Origin: MFD04580-c1 sp963702995
Lineage (GTDB): Bacteria; Planctomycetota; Phycisphaerae; Tepidisphaerales; Tepidisphaeraceae
Reading direction: 5' to 3'
DNA length: 64,000 bases
NCBI GenBank assembly: GCA_963702995.1
Contig: OY969783.1
Location: forward strand, 6,696,001-6,760,000
The notes beneath the pieces are model-generated. The model did no database searches and was not told the origin of the DNA. It saw only the letters and a program-made list of their open reading frames with translations. Made by a program: the position numbers and the translations under genes. Positions 29,768 to 40,177 of this stretch are shown here, piece after piece. Every line of letters begins with the position of its first letter. The stretch's first letter is position 1.

Positions 29768-30617
29768 GCCCTGGGTCAAGGCGTCACGCTCCAGCCGGAT
29801 GGGAAGATCGTCCTGTGCGGGAACGTCGGCAGCGACATGCTGGTCGCCCGCCTGACCACGACCGGCGCCTACGACACCTCGTTCCACGCCACCGGCTACT
29901 ACCAGCTCGACTGGGGCGGTACCGACCGGGCGGTCCGGGTGGCCGTCGATCACAATGGCAGCATCGTGGTGGCCGGCGACACGACCATCGGTTCCACCGG
30001 CGGGGACGTGGCGATCGCCCGCTTCACCTCCGGCGGCAGCCTCGACACGACGTTCAACTCCACGGGGAAGATCACCACCAGCCTCAGCAGCGGCCAGGAT
30101 ACGCCCTGGGGGTTGGCGATTGATGACCAGAACCGTATCCTGATCGCGGCCCACGGCGACGGGAACCTCGACGCCATCCGCTACACAACCGCCGGGGCCT
30201 TGGACTCGACGTTCGGCACGGGAGGGAAGGTGTCGGTGGACGTGAACGGGGTAGACCAGGCCGAGTCGATCGCCGAGGATCCCTATGGGCGGATCCTCCT
30301 GGCCGGCTCGTCCAACGGGCAGAAGGACTTCGCCATCGCGACGGCTGACGTCTACCGGCACCTTGGACACCACCTTCAACACCACCGGCAAGCAGACGGT
30401 GAGCTTCTCCACCAACAACTCGGCCAGCGAGATCGCCTACACGATGCTGGTGCAGCCGACCGACGGCCGCGTCGTGCTGGCGGGGCTGTCGGACGTGAGC
30501 GTGGCCGTGGCCCGGCTCTCCGGGGGCGGGATACGGAACTATCAGGTCCAGGACGCGAACTGGGACGTGACGGCCGCCACCGACGCGACGGGGACGGTCA
30601 TCGACCGCTACGTCTAA
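29768..30617 (+). pseudogene. Delta-60-repeat protein remnant fused to an RHS-like tail
   Basis: An open but start-less stretch coding for about four delta-60-type repeats (for example VTLQPDGKIVLCGNVGSDML, then VARLTTTGAYDTSFHATG), a beta-strand repeat of large exported proteins. There is no start codon or signal peptide upstream, so the 5' end is missing. The frame changes near 30340-30350 (IAIA to RLTSTGTLDTTF). After the last repeat the sequence jumps to NYQVQDANWDVTAATDATGT plus VIDRYV and a stop. That is the sequence style of RHS/YD-repeat proteins, not of delta-60 repeats. I read it as a decayed chimera. A second broken copy lies at 36503-36740. Confidence 0.75.
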
Positions 30618-30697
30618 GTAGCACCGCACAATGTCTCATTCAACTATCCAACCTCTGACGATATCTTTCCAAGCGGCGGAGCCGCGTGGAGGTTCTC

Positions 30698-31255
30698 ATG
30701 GGTCGAGGTATCGAGCTCACGGAAGAGCAGTGGAACGAATTAGACCAGGCACGCTTCTCAGCCAAATCCGCGGACGTCTTTCGGAATTGCCTGATCGTTT
30801 TGAAGTCGGACTCGCGCGAGACGATCAAGTCGATCGCCGAGGACGTCGGGTGCGGCACTGACACTGTCGTCCGCGTTCGACGCCTGTACCGCAAGGGTGG
30901 CGTCGCGGCGCTGACGCCGATCAAACCGACCGGTCGGCCCAGCCGGGCGACGCCCGAGTTTATCGAGCGGATGCGCCAGGCCGTGGCCGTCAATCCCATG
31001 ACGCTGGGGTACGGCTTCTCCACCTGGTCCGTCGCGCACTTGGCGGCGCACCTGGCCAAGACCACCGGCATCAGCTTCGGCGAGGACCAGCTCACACGCC
31101 TGCTGCACCGCCACGGGTTTTCGTTCCAGCGTCCCAAGCACACGATGAAAGGCAAACGCGACGAGGCGGCGTTCGAGAAAGCCAAGGCCGAACTTCTGAT
31201 CCTAAAAAAAATCGGATGGGTGGTGTCGGCCGTCGGGTTAACCGTCTGGCCATGA
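30698..31255 (+). mobile_element. IS630-family transposase, N-terminal fragment
   Basis: About 185 residues match the DNA-binding half of IS630-type transposases: a helix-turn-helix (SIAEDVGCGTDTVVRVRRLY), the linker GGVAALTPIKPTGRPSRATP and the second winged helix (GYGFSTWSVAHLAAHLAKTT, then LLHRHGFSFQRPKH). The sequence stops being transposase-like after ELLILKK, at an A8 run near 31204. The catalytic DDE domain that should follow is not found in any frame up to 31500. The element is therefore inactive and truncated at its 3' side. It lies directly after the delta-60 remnant. The ATG at 30698 or 30686 may be the original start. Confidence 0.85.
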
Positions 31256-31424
31256 TCGGACGTCGTCGCTGGCCTGTTCTGTAAGTGCTGATCGATGAGA
31301 GGTGTCCTGTAGTCCAGTTATAGTCTAACTTTGCGGACGCTCGCGCCGAGCGAAAGGCGAGGTCTCTACCCGGAATCGCTCACTCGGAAACCAGTGTGGG
31401 CCGGTCCGATCGTTGAAACAAGAG

Positions 31425-31467
31425 AGGGCCACCGGCTTGCAACGTTTCCGTGGGTGCCGGTGGCCCT
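31425..31467 (-). terminator. Hairpin terminator of the metzincin gene
   Basis: A perfect 12-bp stem (AGGGCCACCGGC / GCCGGTGGCCCT) with a loop of about 19 bases. It lies 38 bases beyond the minus-strand stop at 31505, followed on that strand by CTCTTGTTTC. Confidence 0.7.
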
Positions 31468-31504
31468 TGGGCCGGGTTTCGCAAAACTAAAATGCGCGCA
31501 GCGA

Positions 31505-34500
31505 TCAGTTCAAGGGCACTACCACTTCGCCAAGGCGGCGGTTGTGGAGGATGTCGAAGTTGCCGCTGCCGCTGACGGTGGCCCAGAAGGTATCGTTCCC
31601 GGCACCGCCATAAAGTTGGTCGACTTCAAAATCAGCGTGGATCCACGAGCTGATGTGCGTGCCGCCATTGAATAGCGTTCCGAGCGGAGCGAACGTCCGC
31701 CAGTAGTCGGCGGTCCCGCTAATCAGCTCATCGGTGCCGGCGCCGGCATAGAGCTTGTCGCTGCCGCTACCGCCGACGAGCACGGATTTTCCGGAGCCGG
31801 CGATCAGGGTGTCATTGCCGGCGTCGCCGAACAGGGCAACGTTGTTGGCGACACCGCTGGCGTTGATGGTGTCATTGCCATCGCCGCCGAACACCGCAAC
31901 CAAACCGGTGGGGTTGAATGCGCCGAGCGATTTCCCGTTCATCGTGACGGTAATGCCAGAGCTGGTGCTCTTGAGAGTAATGGCGTCGTTACCGGTTGTG
32001 CCAAAAACATCCAACGCGGTGAGGCTCGCATCCGTGGGATCGATGCCAATCGCCGCGCCAGGGGTGATGGTCACGAGAATCTTGCCGTTCGCGATGGCCC
32101 CGTCAAAGCTGGAAGCGACGTAGGAGATGGTCTCGGTCCCGTGGAAGCCAAAATCCGGCCGGTAGACCACGCGGGAGGTGCTGGGGTCTTCGCTGTTGCC
32201 CGCGACGATATAGGCGGTGCCATGCGCCGGCTTGTTCACCGACAGCAGGTACACGCCCATGTTCTGGGTGGCCGTATCGGACGCCAGCGGGTTCAACGTC
32301 ACCGCCGTCGATGGCAACGTGTGGGCAACCAGCGTCTTCGTTTTGGGGGCCGCTGGCGTCGGATCAACTTGAACCTGCAGGGACAGGGTGGTTGACAATT
32401 GCCCATCGCTGCAGGCGTAGGTGATGACGGCGCTGCCGGTGAAGCTGGCGGCGGGCGTGAATTGGATGGTGTGGCCATCGCTCAGCACCTTGGCCTTGCC
32501 GCCTACGACACTTTTCACGGTGAAGGTAAGCTGTGGCGAATCAATATCCTGTGCAAACTCCATCATATTCAGGTCGGTTGACCCCTTGTCTAGCATGCCC
32601 AGGGCGACGGGGGCTTCGGGGTTCGCCTGGGGCGGCTGATCCACGTGGCTGATGGTGATATCCACCTGGGCGGTGGCGATGCGGCCCGCGGCGTCCACCA
32701 CTTCGTACTGGAACGAATCCGGTCCGTAATAGTTGGTGAGCGGCACATAGACGAAGCTTCCGTCGCGGTTAAGCGTGAAGCTGGCGGCGTATTGCGGGCC
32801 CGTGTTCGGCACAAGTAGCGCGTATTCGCCGGCGGTGCTCACTGGCGCGGACAGGGCCCGCGGCCGGGCGGCGGGCTGAAATGCCGGAGCCGCCGGCGCA
32901 TTGCCGGTGCCGGTGAGCACGTTGCCAGTGACCGTGCCGTTCTGCTGCGCGGCAACCGCCTGGTTGTTTGCGATCGGGGCAGGCGGGGCGTTAACCGGAA
33001 TGGGCTGCTCGGCGAAGGTGTACCCGGTTCCGTTGACGCCGTTGACGACAATCTGCGAGATGACGTCCACCTGCTGCGGATCGACCACGCCGCCGAGCGT
33101 GCCCGCAGTGTTGATGCCTTGGATCACATTGTTCGGCTGCGTCTCGGTGAGGGTGTAGGTGCCGATGGTGAGATTGCCGAAATTGTAGTTGCCGTTGGCG
33201 TCGGTGGTGGCGGTCAGATTGCCCGGCGTAAGCTTGAGGGTCACTCCGGCAATGCCGGCTTCGGCCTGCTGTTGCACGCCGTCATTGTTCGCGTCGAGGA
33301 AGACGGTGCCACTGATGCTTGCCGGAGCGGGTGGCGTAGCGACGGGGGCCTGCCCAAAGTTCAAACCAAAGGCCGGCTGGCCGATCGGCAGTTGAACGCC
33401 GGTAATCACGCCGGGCCCCCCAACCACACCGGTATTGCCGCTGAGCGAGGCTGTGCCGAGCGCACCCTGCACGGGGCCTTTTTCGGTGATAGTGTAGCCG
33501 CTGGCGTTGCTTACGAAGATTGGGTAGATGAAGTACGACCCCGTGGCATCGGTCTGGGCCATGACATCGACTGGATTGCCGTGACCATCTTTGCCGGTCA
33601 ATTCGACGGTAACGCCGGCAAGGCCGGTTTCACCGGTGTCTTTGATGCCGTTGCCGTTGGTGTCGGTGTAGACGTAGCCCTGCACGCCTGATTGGTTCAA
33701 CGCGGTCACTGGCGCTCCAACATTGGAGAATGTCGCATGCGCCAAACGGTGCTGAACAGTGGGCCGCCAGCATTGGCCTGCAACATGATGTAGTAGTTCT
33801 GTCCGGGCTGCAGGGTGGGGTAGTAGCCAGGGCTGGCCGGGCTGATGCGTTCGGAAGTTTCGAGCTTTAAGTTGCCGTTGGTGTCCTGCCACAGGCTGGC
33901 ATTGGTGTAGATGCTGTTGACGTCGAGGTTCAGCGACTGTGCGCTGGACAGGCTGAAGCGGAAGTATGCCGGTGCGTTAAAGCCGAACTGGTACCTGGCA
34001 CCCATCTCTCCTGAAAGGATTGCATCGCGGCTTGTCAAATCTCCTTCTTCAGAGCTTTGTTGAATGTTGGAGTCGGCGTACACCGGCAGCAGCGGGTTGC
34101 TTTGGGTAGTGATCGGACCGGCGGGAGTGAAGTTCCCAACGGTGTCGGAGACGCTGTTGGCCTGCATGGTAAACGTGTACTGGAGAAGATCCCCGACGGC
34201 ACCCGGCACGTTCACGGAGTAAGTGGCGACGTGGTAGCCGTAGTTGGTGGAGCGATCATCGATACTGACCAGCGTGGCCGGAGCGCTGAAGCCATTGGGC
34301 CCGTTACAACAATGTTATTGTTGCCGAGTGAATCGACATTGACACCGCTCCCGTCGGCGTAACGGACGTTAAAGGTGACCGAGTTCGTGACCCCTGCCGC
34401 CGCCGTGCCGACACTGAGTTCCGCGACCGACCACCAATAGAACGGGTCGCTGCCGGTCTGCACGATGCGAATATACCTCGCGTTTTGGGCGGCAAAGTTC

Positions 34501-35656
34501 GCTGTGACTTTGGCCTGGGTACCGGCACCGGTGGCAACCGGCTGCTGGGTTGCCCAGTCAGTGCCGGTCTGGGAAACGTAGACTTGATAGCCGCGCGCGT
34601 AATCCGATGCCGACGGGCCCGAATCCATCGTCAATGTGTTGAAGCTTTGGGTGGAGCCCAGGTCAATTTGCAGGAATTGACCCGCGGCTTGCGGAGCCAG
34701 GGAGCTCCAGCGCGTGTTGATGTTGCCATCAATAACATTCGACGCGGTATCGGTGCTGCTGCCCGTCACCACCCAGCCAGCGGTGCTGAGCGTGGTGCCG
34801 TTGGCCGCCGCTGCTGGCGCGCTGGAGGTGGAGACGGTGCCGAGTTGCGCTACCGGCCCCGTGGTGTCGGGGACCACCTGCGCCGGAAGGCAGACACAGA
34901 CGCCGCATTGGAGTTCATGATTGCGGCGTTGTTCTGCGCGGTGGGGCCTGTCCCGTCGAAGCCGGTGGGGATGCCGCGATACAACACGTTCGGATTCGAG
35001 AAATAGGGCAGCGACTGGCCGATGGCGCCCCCAATGAAGGTGCCATTCACCGTGGTTGACCACTCGTACGAACGCGGGTCGGTGTGGTCATCCGGCGCGC
35101 CGCCATAGTTATGAAAGTGATCGCCGCCCAGGGTGTGGCCAAATTCATGGTTTACCACACCGTTGTCGAGGAACTGAAGATTGATGATATTGTAGTTGCC
35201 CTGCGTGATACCGCCGACATCCACGTTGTTTTCGACGACGTCGATGACGTCCGCGCCGGCGGCAACACCGGCGTTGGTCAGGTCATCCATCTTGCCATCG
35301 GTAAGGTTCGTCAGCGCCGCGATATCGGTCTTGCTCGAACCCGTTTCCGCGTAGTTGGTGATACCGGTGCCCACCAGCCGCACCGTGGCGTTCACCTTGC
35401 TGTTGGCCAGCGCCTGGTTGAGAAAGACGACGGCCCGGTTGATCTTGTCGTTCATCAACTGTACCGACCCTACTGCCTGAAGCGCGGGGCCGGTGTACCC
35501 CATATACAGGTCGATCACCGCCGGATTGACGGCGGTCAGCAACTGCCGTGATTCCAGTTGCTCAGCGAGTTGCCGCGTGGAGCGGCGGTTCTGACGACGG
35601 TTTTGGCCGGATTTAGACGTACGGGAAGACTTGCGCGAAGAATGGAACAAGTTCAT
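31505..35656 (-). CDS. Metzincin protease-discoidin-SdrD-RTX exoprotein (three frameshifts)
   Basis: About 1,385 residues when joined. The N-terminus is highly basic and carries the planctomycete motif QLESRQLLTA. Next comes a metalloprotease domain with VVNHEFGHTLGGDHFHN, the HExxHxxGxxH zinc motif, and a plausible Met-turn (AAIMNSNAAS). Then follow an F5/8 type C (discoidin) domain (NVIDGNINTRWSSLAPQAAG), two SdrD-like B repeats (VYTDTNGNGIKDTGETGLAG; FLDANNDGVQQQAEAGIAG), cadherin/Ig-like repeats, and RTX calcium-binding repeats (FGGDGNDTI, FGDAGNDTL, VGGSGSDKL, YGGAGNDTF) near the C-terminus. Frames change near 34880, 34305 and 33740. Adding one G restores FRAQVVPDTTGP at the first and VWAHATFSNVGAP at the third; one base in the GGGCCC run restores the second. 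Probably an adhesive secreted protease. Confidence 0.85.
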
Positions 35657-35795
35657 ATGCGTTGATTCCGACTTGTAACCTTGGAAATTAGGGTCCCACG
35701 TAACCTGAAACTGGAGGCTACTTGTTCTTTGGAGGGCTTTCAACAGGCGGCTGACTTCGGTTAAAAGAATTATCCTTCCAACGGCGGAAGCGACA

Positions 35796-36457
35796 TTAAG
35801 ATGGGAGACAAACGCCGGTCATATCGCTTATTTTGGGGTTCGTCTTCCGTTTCCGGGGACGGCGACCCGGATCTTGAGGAAGAAGCCAGCGTCCTCGCGG
35901 AATCCGTAGGCCAATCCTTTGATGACCTTGATCAGCGGGTCGAACTGCTCCCCAGAGGTCGCCAGGGCTACTTCGCTCTGGATGCGCGCGAGCGCCTCGG
36001 TAAGGCGCCGCGGCTTGCCGGCGCAGGCGGCGATCTCGGACAGGCATCGATATAGCTCCGGGTGCGAAACCTCGTCTCCCTCGGCCGCCCGAACGAGCCA
36101 CCGTAGAGGAACGTCGTCTGCATGCAACGGCCTCCGGCAGGAGCCACGGTGGCAGGGCTGGCGTCGCACTGCCCTGGAAGTACGTGCTGGTCAGGTCGTA
36201 CAGCAGGATGTCGAACGACAGTTCAAACAATCCGCGCACCCGCTAACGCAGGTGTTTTCGATCGCCTTATTGCTCGGCGGCAGATGATCCAGGCCGCGAT
36301 ACAGGCGATCGGGCGAACTGAGTCAGCCAGCCCTGGACCCTCATATCGCGATTACGCATGGTTCGTCTATTGTTCCAGCTCTCGCCGCAACCGTGCCTTA
36401 GCGAGCGCCCAGTCATCCTCCACCGCGCGAGACAGAAAACGGGACAGTCTCAATTAA
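35796..36457 (-). mobile_element. Degenerate DDE transposase remnant
   Basis: Several short overlapping minus-strand frames together look like the remains of a transposase. DILLYDLTSTYFQG (near 36190) is the strand-2/3 signature of IS1634-like DDE transposases. VEDDWALAKARLRREL lies upstream of it. LIKVIKGLAYGFREDAGFFLKI followed by PGN near 35840-35940 resembles a C-terminal end of ISL3-like or related transposases. Stops and frame changes separate the pieces, so it is inactive and could be a composite of two elements. Confidence 0.65.
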
Positions 36458-36502
36458 AGCAGAGCGATGTCAGGCCCACTGGATATCACTCGGTTCGCAC
36501 TG

Positions 36503-36740
36503 GCTCGATCACCACCGGCCTCAGCAGCGGCGAGGATACGCCCTGCGGGGTGGCGATCGATGACCAGAACCGTATCCTGCGGCCCACGGCGACGGGAACC
36601 TCGACGCCATCCGCCACACAACGGCCGGTGCCCTGGACTCGACGTTAGGCACTGGAGGGAAGGTGTCGGTGGACGTGAACGGCGTAGACCAGGCCAAGTC
36701 AATCGCCGAGGACCCGTTCGGGCGGATCCGCCTCCGCTTT
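36503..36740 (+). pseudogene. Second copy of the delta-60-repeat remnant
   Basis: This segment is a near-identical direct repeat of 30065-30300 (atcaccaccggcctcagcag, then gatgaccagaaccgtatcct, then gtgtcggtggacgtgaacgg). A six-base deletion after the shared CGTATCCTG and several substitutions distinguish the copies, and the match ends abruptly on both sides. It has no start codon. The two copies flank the metzincin gene and both transposase remnants. Confidence 0.75.
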
Positions 36741-36809
36741 TCGCCGAAAGATCATTGTCCAGCTATGAAGAAGGTCGCTCCCGAGTCGGGAAACGGGACA
36801 GTCTTAACC

Positions 36810-37022
36810 CTACGGCGCTGCGGCGATGATTCGGCGATCGAGCCTTCCCAAAGCAAAAAATCCGAAGCACGAAATCTCGAGGAACCTCTAACAAAGGCAT
36901 AGGGGGGAACCAATATTCGCGCTTGAATCCGGCTTCTTCTTTTCCGGTTTCTCCTTCCTTCGGTTTTCGTGCTTTGGATTTCGACGTTCTTCTTGTGCTC
37001 CATTGACCAATTATCGCTGTAG
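36810..37022 (-). repeat. MITE-like interspersed repeat, family A, copy 2 (inverted)
   Basis: The reverse complement of 903-1112. It shares the outer end (TACAGCGATAATTGGTCAAT), the segment GAGCACAAGAAGAACGTCGA and the distal end GGGAAGGCTCGATCGCCG. The inner inverted arms AATCCGAAGCACGAAATC are present. No coding capacity. Confidence 0.72.
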
Positions 37023-37109
37023 TCTTAATTGTCGCGAGATAGGTCAAACAGCTTTGGTCGAAAATGAGGCTTGCGCGTATAACACGCGGCCGGCCGCCGC
37101 ATTGCGATC

Positions 37110-38348
37110 ATGTTATCCGCCAGCGCCTATTCCTTCCGGATGAAGTCTCGGCTCGCCATCTCCCTCACCTGGGTGGCGGGGTATGCCAATGTCATCACGT
37201 TCATGGTCGCGGGGCAGGTGATCAGCCATGCGACCGGGAACGTGACGCATTTTGGGGCGGCCGTCGGACGGCTCGAGTGGGAGAGGGCGGTCTACTTCGC
37301 ATTCGTCCTGGCGATGTTCTTCCTTGGCGCCGTCAGTTCCGCCGTCATGACCGAGTCGGCGCGCCGACGGGGCAACGCCTCCAAGTACATGCTCCCGCTG
37401 GCGATCGAGGCGATCCTGCTCGCGGTCCTGTGCCTGCTGATCAATCGGTCGGGCCTGACCGGGGCGAGGCCGCTGCCGTCGGGCTTCGGCCGCGGCCTTT
37501 ATGAGATCACCGGCGTCGCGTCATTCGCCATGGGGCTCCAGAACGCGGCGATCACCAAGATCTCCGGTGCCGTGGTGCGGACGACGCACCTCACCGGCGT
37601 CGTCACCGACCTGGGGCTGGAGAGCGTGCAGTACCTGCTCTGGTACTGGGACAAGACGCGGCCGCGGAAGGTGGAGCGACGGGCGCGGGTGATGCGCCTG
37701 TCGCAACGCCAGCCGAGCTTTCTACGCGTGGCGCTCCTGGCAAGCATCATTGGCTCCTTCCTCTTCGGCGTCGTGGCCGGGACGGTCGTCTTCAATCATT
37801 TCCCGCGGCCGGCGCTGCTGGTGCCGGTCTGTTTCCTGCTCTGCATCATCTGGGTGGACTGGCGAAAGCCGATCGCGGACGTGAAAGAGCTCGATCTTCT
37901 GGCCGACCCGGACTGGGGCGGGTACGAATCGGTGAAATCGATCCTGCCGCCGGACCTGGGGATCTACCGCCTGACGCACCATCGCAAGGGTCGCGCGCAT
38001 GAGGCGCCTGATTTCCAGGCCTGGGTGGAACGCCTGCCGCGACACTGGCGCGTGATCATCCTCGCGGTCAGCCCGCTCACGCACTTTGACGCCGACGCCG
38101 CGCTCGACCTCTCGGCGGCCGTTCAAAAGCTGCGATCGGCCGGCCGCGACCTGATCGTCTGCGGCCTCCACCCCATCCAGTACCGCATCCTGAGCAAGAC
38201 AGGGCTGATCCATACCCTGGGGCTGGAGAACGTCTGCCCGGACCTGGATTTCGCGCTGGCGCGGGGGTTGAACCTGATCGACGAAGGGGCGGGCGGAGCA
38301 CGCGGCGTAAGCGGCGATACGCCGCCAAGGGTGCCCATCGACGAATAA
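37110..38348 (+). CDS. DUF1275 (YoaK) membrane protein fused to a C-terminal STAS domain
   Basis: A 412-residue protein. Residues about 15-255 are a DUF1275/YoaK membrane domain: SLTWVAGYANVITFMVAGQV, SHATGNVTHFG and GLQNAAITKISGAVVRTTHL followed by TGVVTDLG are its hallmarks. Six or seven membrane helices are visible. Residues about 300-400 form a soluble domain with the STAS pattern (VIILAVSPLTHFDADAALDL, AVQKLRSAGRDLIVCGLHPI, then LENVCPDLDFALARGLNLI), the regulatory fold of sulfate transporters and anti-sigma antagonists. STAS tails are expected on SulP transporters, not on YoaK proteins. Start at 37110 or 37140. Likely a transporter; the solute is unknown. Confidence 0.85.
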   Translation: MLSASAYSFRMKSRLAISLTWVAGYANVITFMVAGQVISHATGNVTHFGAAVGRLEWERAVYFAFVLAMFFLGAVSSAVMTESARRRGNASKYMLPLAIEAILLAVLCLLINRSGLTGARPLPSGFGRGLYEITGVASFAMGLQNAAITKISGAVVRTTHLTGVVTDLGLESVQYLLWYWDKTRPRKVERRARVMRLSQRQPSFLRVALLASIIGSFLFGVVAGTVVFNHFPRPALLVPVCFLLCIIWVDWRKPIADVKELDLLADPDWGGYESVKSILPPDLGIYRLTHHRKGRAHEAPDFQAWVERLPRHWRVIILAVSPLTHFDADAALDLSAAVQKLRSAGRDLIVCGLHPIQYRILSKTGLIHTLGLENVCPDLDFALARGLNLIDEGAGGARGVSGDTPPRVPIDE

Positions 38349-38427
38349 GTCGGGTGATTGGCGGTATGGAGGGCAGAGGCGCGGCCGCCGAGGCTGGGCC
38401 CGGGCGATAAACTTCGGAGGATAGACC

Positions 38428-39441
38428 ATGCTTCTGCGACCTGCGACGTTTTTGATCTCGGTTCTTGGCATCGGCGCCGCGCACTGCCTCGCTGCCGCGG
38501 GGGCGGAAGCAAAGCCGGCCGCACCGGCGTCGGCCAACGGCTTGAAGGTGGAACGGGACATCCATTACGTACCCGACGGGGACGCCGCGGAAGTGCTCGA
38601 TCTTTACCTGCCCGAGCAGCCCGCGGGCAAGCCGCTCCCGCTGGTGATCTGGGTCCATGGCGGCGGGTGGCGCGCGGGGAGCAAGGCGGGCGTCCAGGTC
38701 GCCTTCCTGGAGAAGCAAGGGTATGCCGTCGCAAGTGTGGAATATCGCTTCAGCCAGAAAGCGGTCTTTCCGGCGCAGATCGAGGATTGCCAGGCGGCGA
38801 TCCGGTTCCTGCGGGCCAACAGCGCCAAGTACAACATCGACCCGGCGCACATCGGCGTCGGCGGCGACTCGGCCGGCGGGCATCTCGTTGCACTGATCGG
38901 CACTTCCGGCGGCCGCAAGGCGTTCCCCGCCATTGGCGGGAACGAAGATCAGTCGGACAAGGTGCAGGCGGTTTGCGACTTTTACGGCCCGACCGACTTC
39001 AGCAGCGTCGTCACGCAGGCCAAAGAGGATGAAGCCCACGGCGGCGTGAAGAACATCTATAAGTTCAACACGGCGGCCGACCCGTATTCGAGCCTCATCG
39101 GCGCGTCCCTGGCGGATGCGAGCAAGGCCGAAGCGGTGAGCCCGGTCCACTACGTGAGCAAAGACGCGCCGCCGTTCCTCATCCTGCACGGCACCGCCGA
39201 CGTCCACGTTCCGTTCGCCCAGAGCGTCGAGCTGGCCGAGAAACTCAAGGCGGCCGGCGTCCCGGTCGTGCTCCAGAAATTCCCAGGAGGCGGCCATGGC
39301 GGCCTGGCCTTTCATCAGCCGGCGGTGCACGAGCTGATTCAGCACTTCTTCGATAAGAACCTGAAGGGGATGGATGAAAAGGTCGAGGCGTTACCGGAAG
39401 CGCTGGTGACCGTGAGCCCGGCACCGGCGCCGCGCCCTTAA
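38428..39441 (+). CDS. Exported esterase/lipase (alpha/beta hydrolase, HSL-like)
   Basis: A 337-residue hydrolase with a signal peptide (MLLRPATFLISVLGIGAAHC, then LAAAGAEA). The oxyanion HGGG appears in VIWVHGGGWRAGSK, the nucleophile is in VGGDSAGGHLVAL (GDSAG), the acid is in ILHGTADVHVPF and the histidine is in FPGGGHGGLAFH. This is the hormone-sensitive-lipase / BD-FAE layout; in planctomycetes such exported enzymes often act on acetylated or feruloylated polysaccharides. A strong GGAGG site precedes the ATG. A terminator with a T6 tract follows 48 bases after the stop, so it is a single-gene unit. Confidence 0.92.
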   Translation: MLLRPATFLISVLGIGAAHCLAAAGAEAKPAAPASANGLKVERDIHYVPDGDAAEVLDLYLPEQPAGKPLPLVIWVHGGGWRAGSKAGVQVAFLEKQGYAVASVEYRFSQKAVFPAQIEDCQAAIRFLRANSAKYNIDPAHIGVGGDSAGGHLVALIGTSGGRKAFPAIGGNEDQSDKVQAVCDFYGPTDFSSVVTQAKEDEAHGGVKNIYKFNTAADPYSSLIGASLADASKAEAVSPVHYVSKDAPPFLILHGTADVHVPFAQSVELAEKLKAAGVPVVLQKFPGGGHGGLAFHQPAVHELIQHFFDKNLKGMDEKVEALPEALVTVSPAPAPRP

Positions 39442-39488
39442 GAGCCCAAGCCCCCGCTGGGCACCGGTTCGTGTGACGAAGCTCAATT

Positions 39489-39524
39489 GAGCGCTCTCGA
39501 CCCATTGAGGGCGTTCTCTTTTTT
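39489..39524 (+). terminator. Terminator after the esterase gene
   Basis: An imperfect hairpin (GAGCGCTCTC against GAGGGCGTTCTC, two-base bulge) is followed by TTTTTT. Confidence 0.65.
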
Positions 39525-39527
39525 CCC

Positions 39528-39556
39528 TTGACGTGACCAAATACTCACGTTACCTT
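39528..39556 (+). promoter_or_regulatory. Candidate promoter of the SRPBCC-ArsR pair
   Basis: TTGACG at 39528 and TACCTT at 39551 are 17 bases apart, ending 29 bases before the ATG at 39586. The stretch also holds gtgaccaaata and ggtcacacac, short related sequences that could be an ArsR-type operator (inference). Confidence 0.45.
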
Positions 39557-39585
39557 TCGGTCACACACTTTACCTGGAGGCATCA

Positions 39586-40026
39586 ATGCAGGACGTTCTG
39601 GACGCTTTTCGGCTTGAGATCGATCAGCAGATTCTGGTTGCGGCGCCGATCGAGAAGGTCTTCGCGGCGTTGCTCGACAATCTTTCTGTGAAGATGGGCC
39701 CGCCGGGTGGCGATCCGATGAAGCTCAAGCTGGAGCCGTGGCCGGGCGGCCGCTGGTTTCGCGACCTGGGGAACAATCAGGGCCACCTGTGGGGGCACGT
39801 GCAGGTGATCAAGCCCCCGACGCTGCTCGAACTGTGCGGGCCGATGTTCATGTCATACCCCGTGTCGGGGCACGTTCAGGCGAAGCTCACCCCGGAAGAG
39901 AAGGGCGTTCGCCTCTCGTTGCGGCATCGGGCGCTGGGCATGATCGAAGAACCACATCGCAAGGGGGTTGTCGCCGGCTGGCAACACATTCTGGAAGGAG
40001 TCCGCAAGGACGCTGAAGTTCACTGA
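39586..40026 (+). CDS. SRPBCC (AHSA1-like) domain protein
   Basis: A 146-residue START/Bet v1-fold protein (QQILVAAPIEKVFAALLDNL, LKLEPWPGGRWFRDLGNNQG, HLWGHVQVIKPPTLLELCGP). These proteins form a hydrophobic pocket and are often paired with an ArsR regulator, as here. A GGAGG ribosome site precedes the ATG. The next gene (ArsR type) starts about 150 bases downstream on the same strand. Most such pairs have the regulator first; the order is reversed here. The ligand is unknown. Confidence 0.88.
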   Translation: MQDVLDAFRLEIDQQILVAAPIEKVFAALLDNLSVKMGPPGGDPMKLKLEPWPGGRWFRDLGNNQGHLWGHVQVIKPPTLLELCGPMFMSYPVSGHVQAKLTPEEKGVRLSLRHRALGMIEEPHRKGVVAGWQHILEGVRKDAEVH

Positions 40027-40177
40027 GGCAGAAGTCTCCGTTGCCGGTACGGTTGACCGAGGGCGCAGTAACGGCGCCTTCGGCATCGTCGGCCGCGAAG
40101 GGCTCCGCGCCGCGCGGTCGCGGCCGCTGGATCGTCGTTGGCCATCGCCCCGAGGCATTCATTAGCTGTGGCTGTAC

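Noticed and set aside
29768..37022. The accessory island as an anti-phage defence island or prophage
   Set aside because: Apart from transposase pieces it holds repeat-protein remnants and an exoprotease. No nuclease, helicase, methylase, integrase or capsid gene was recognised.
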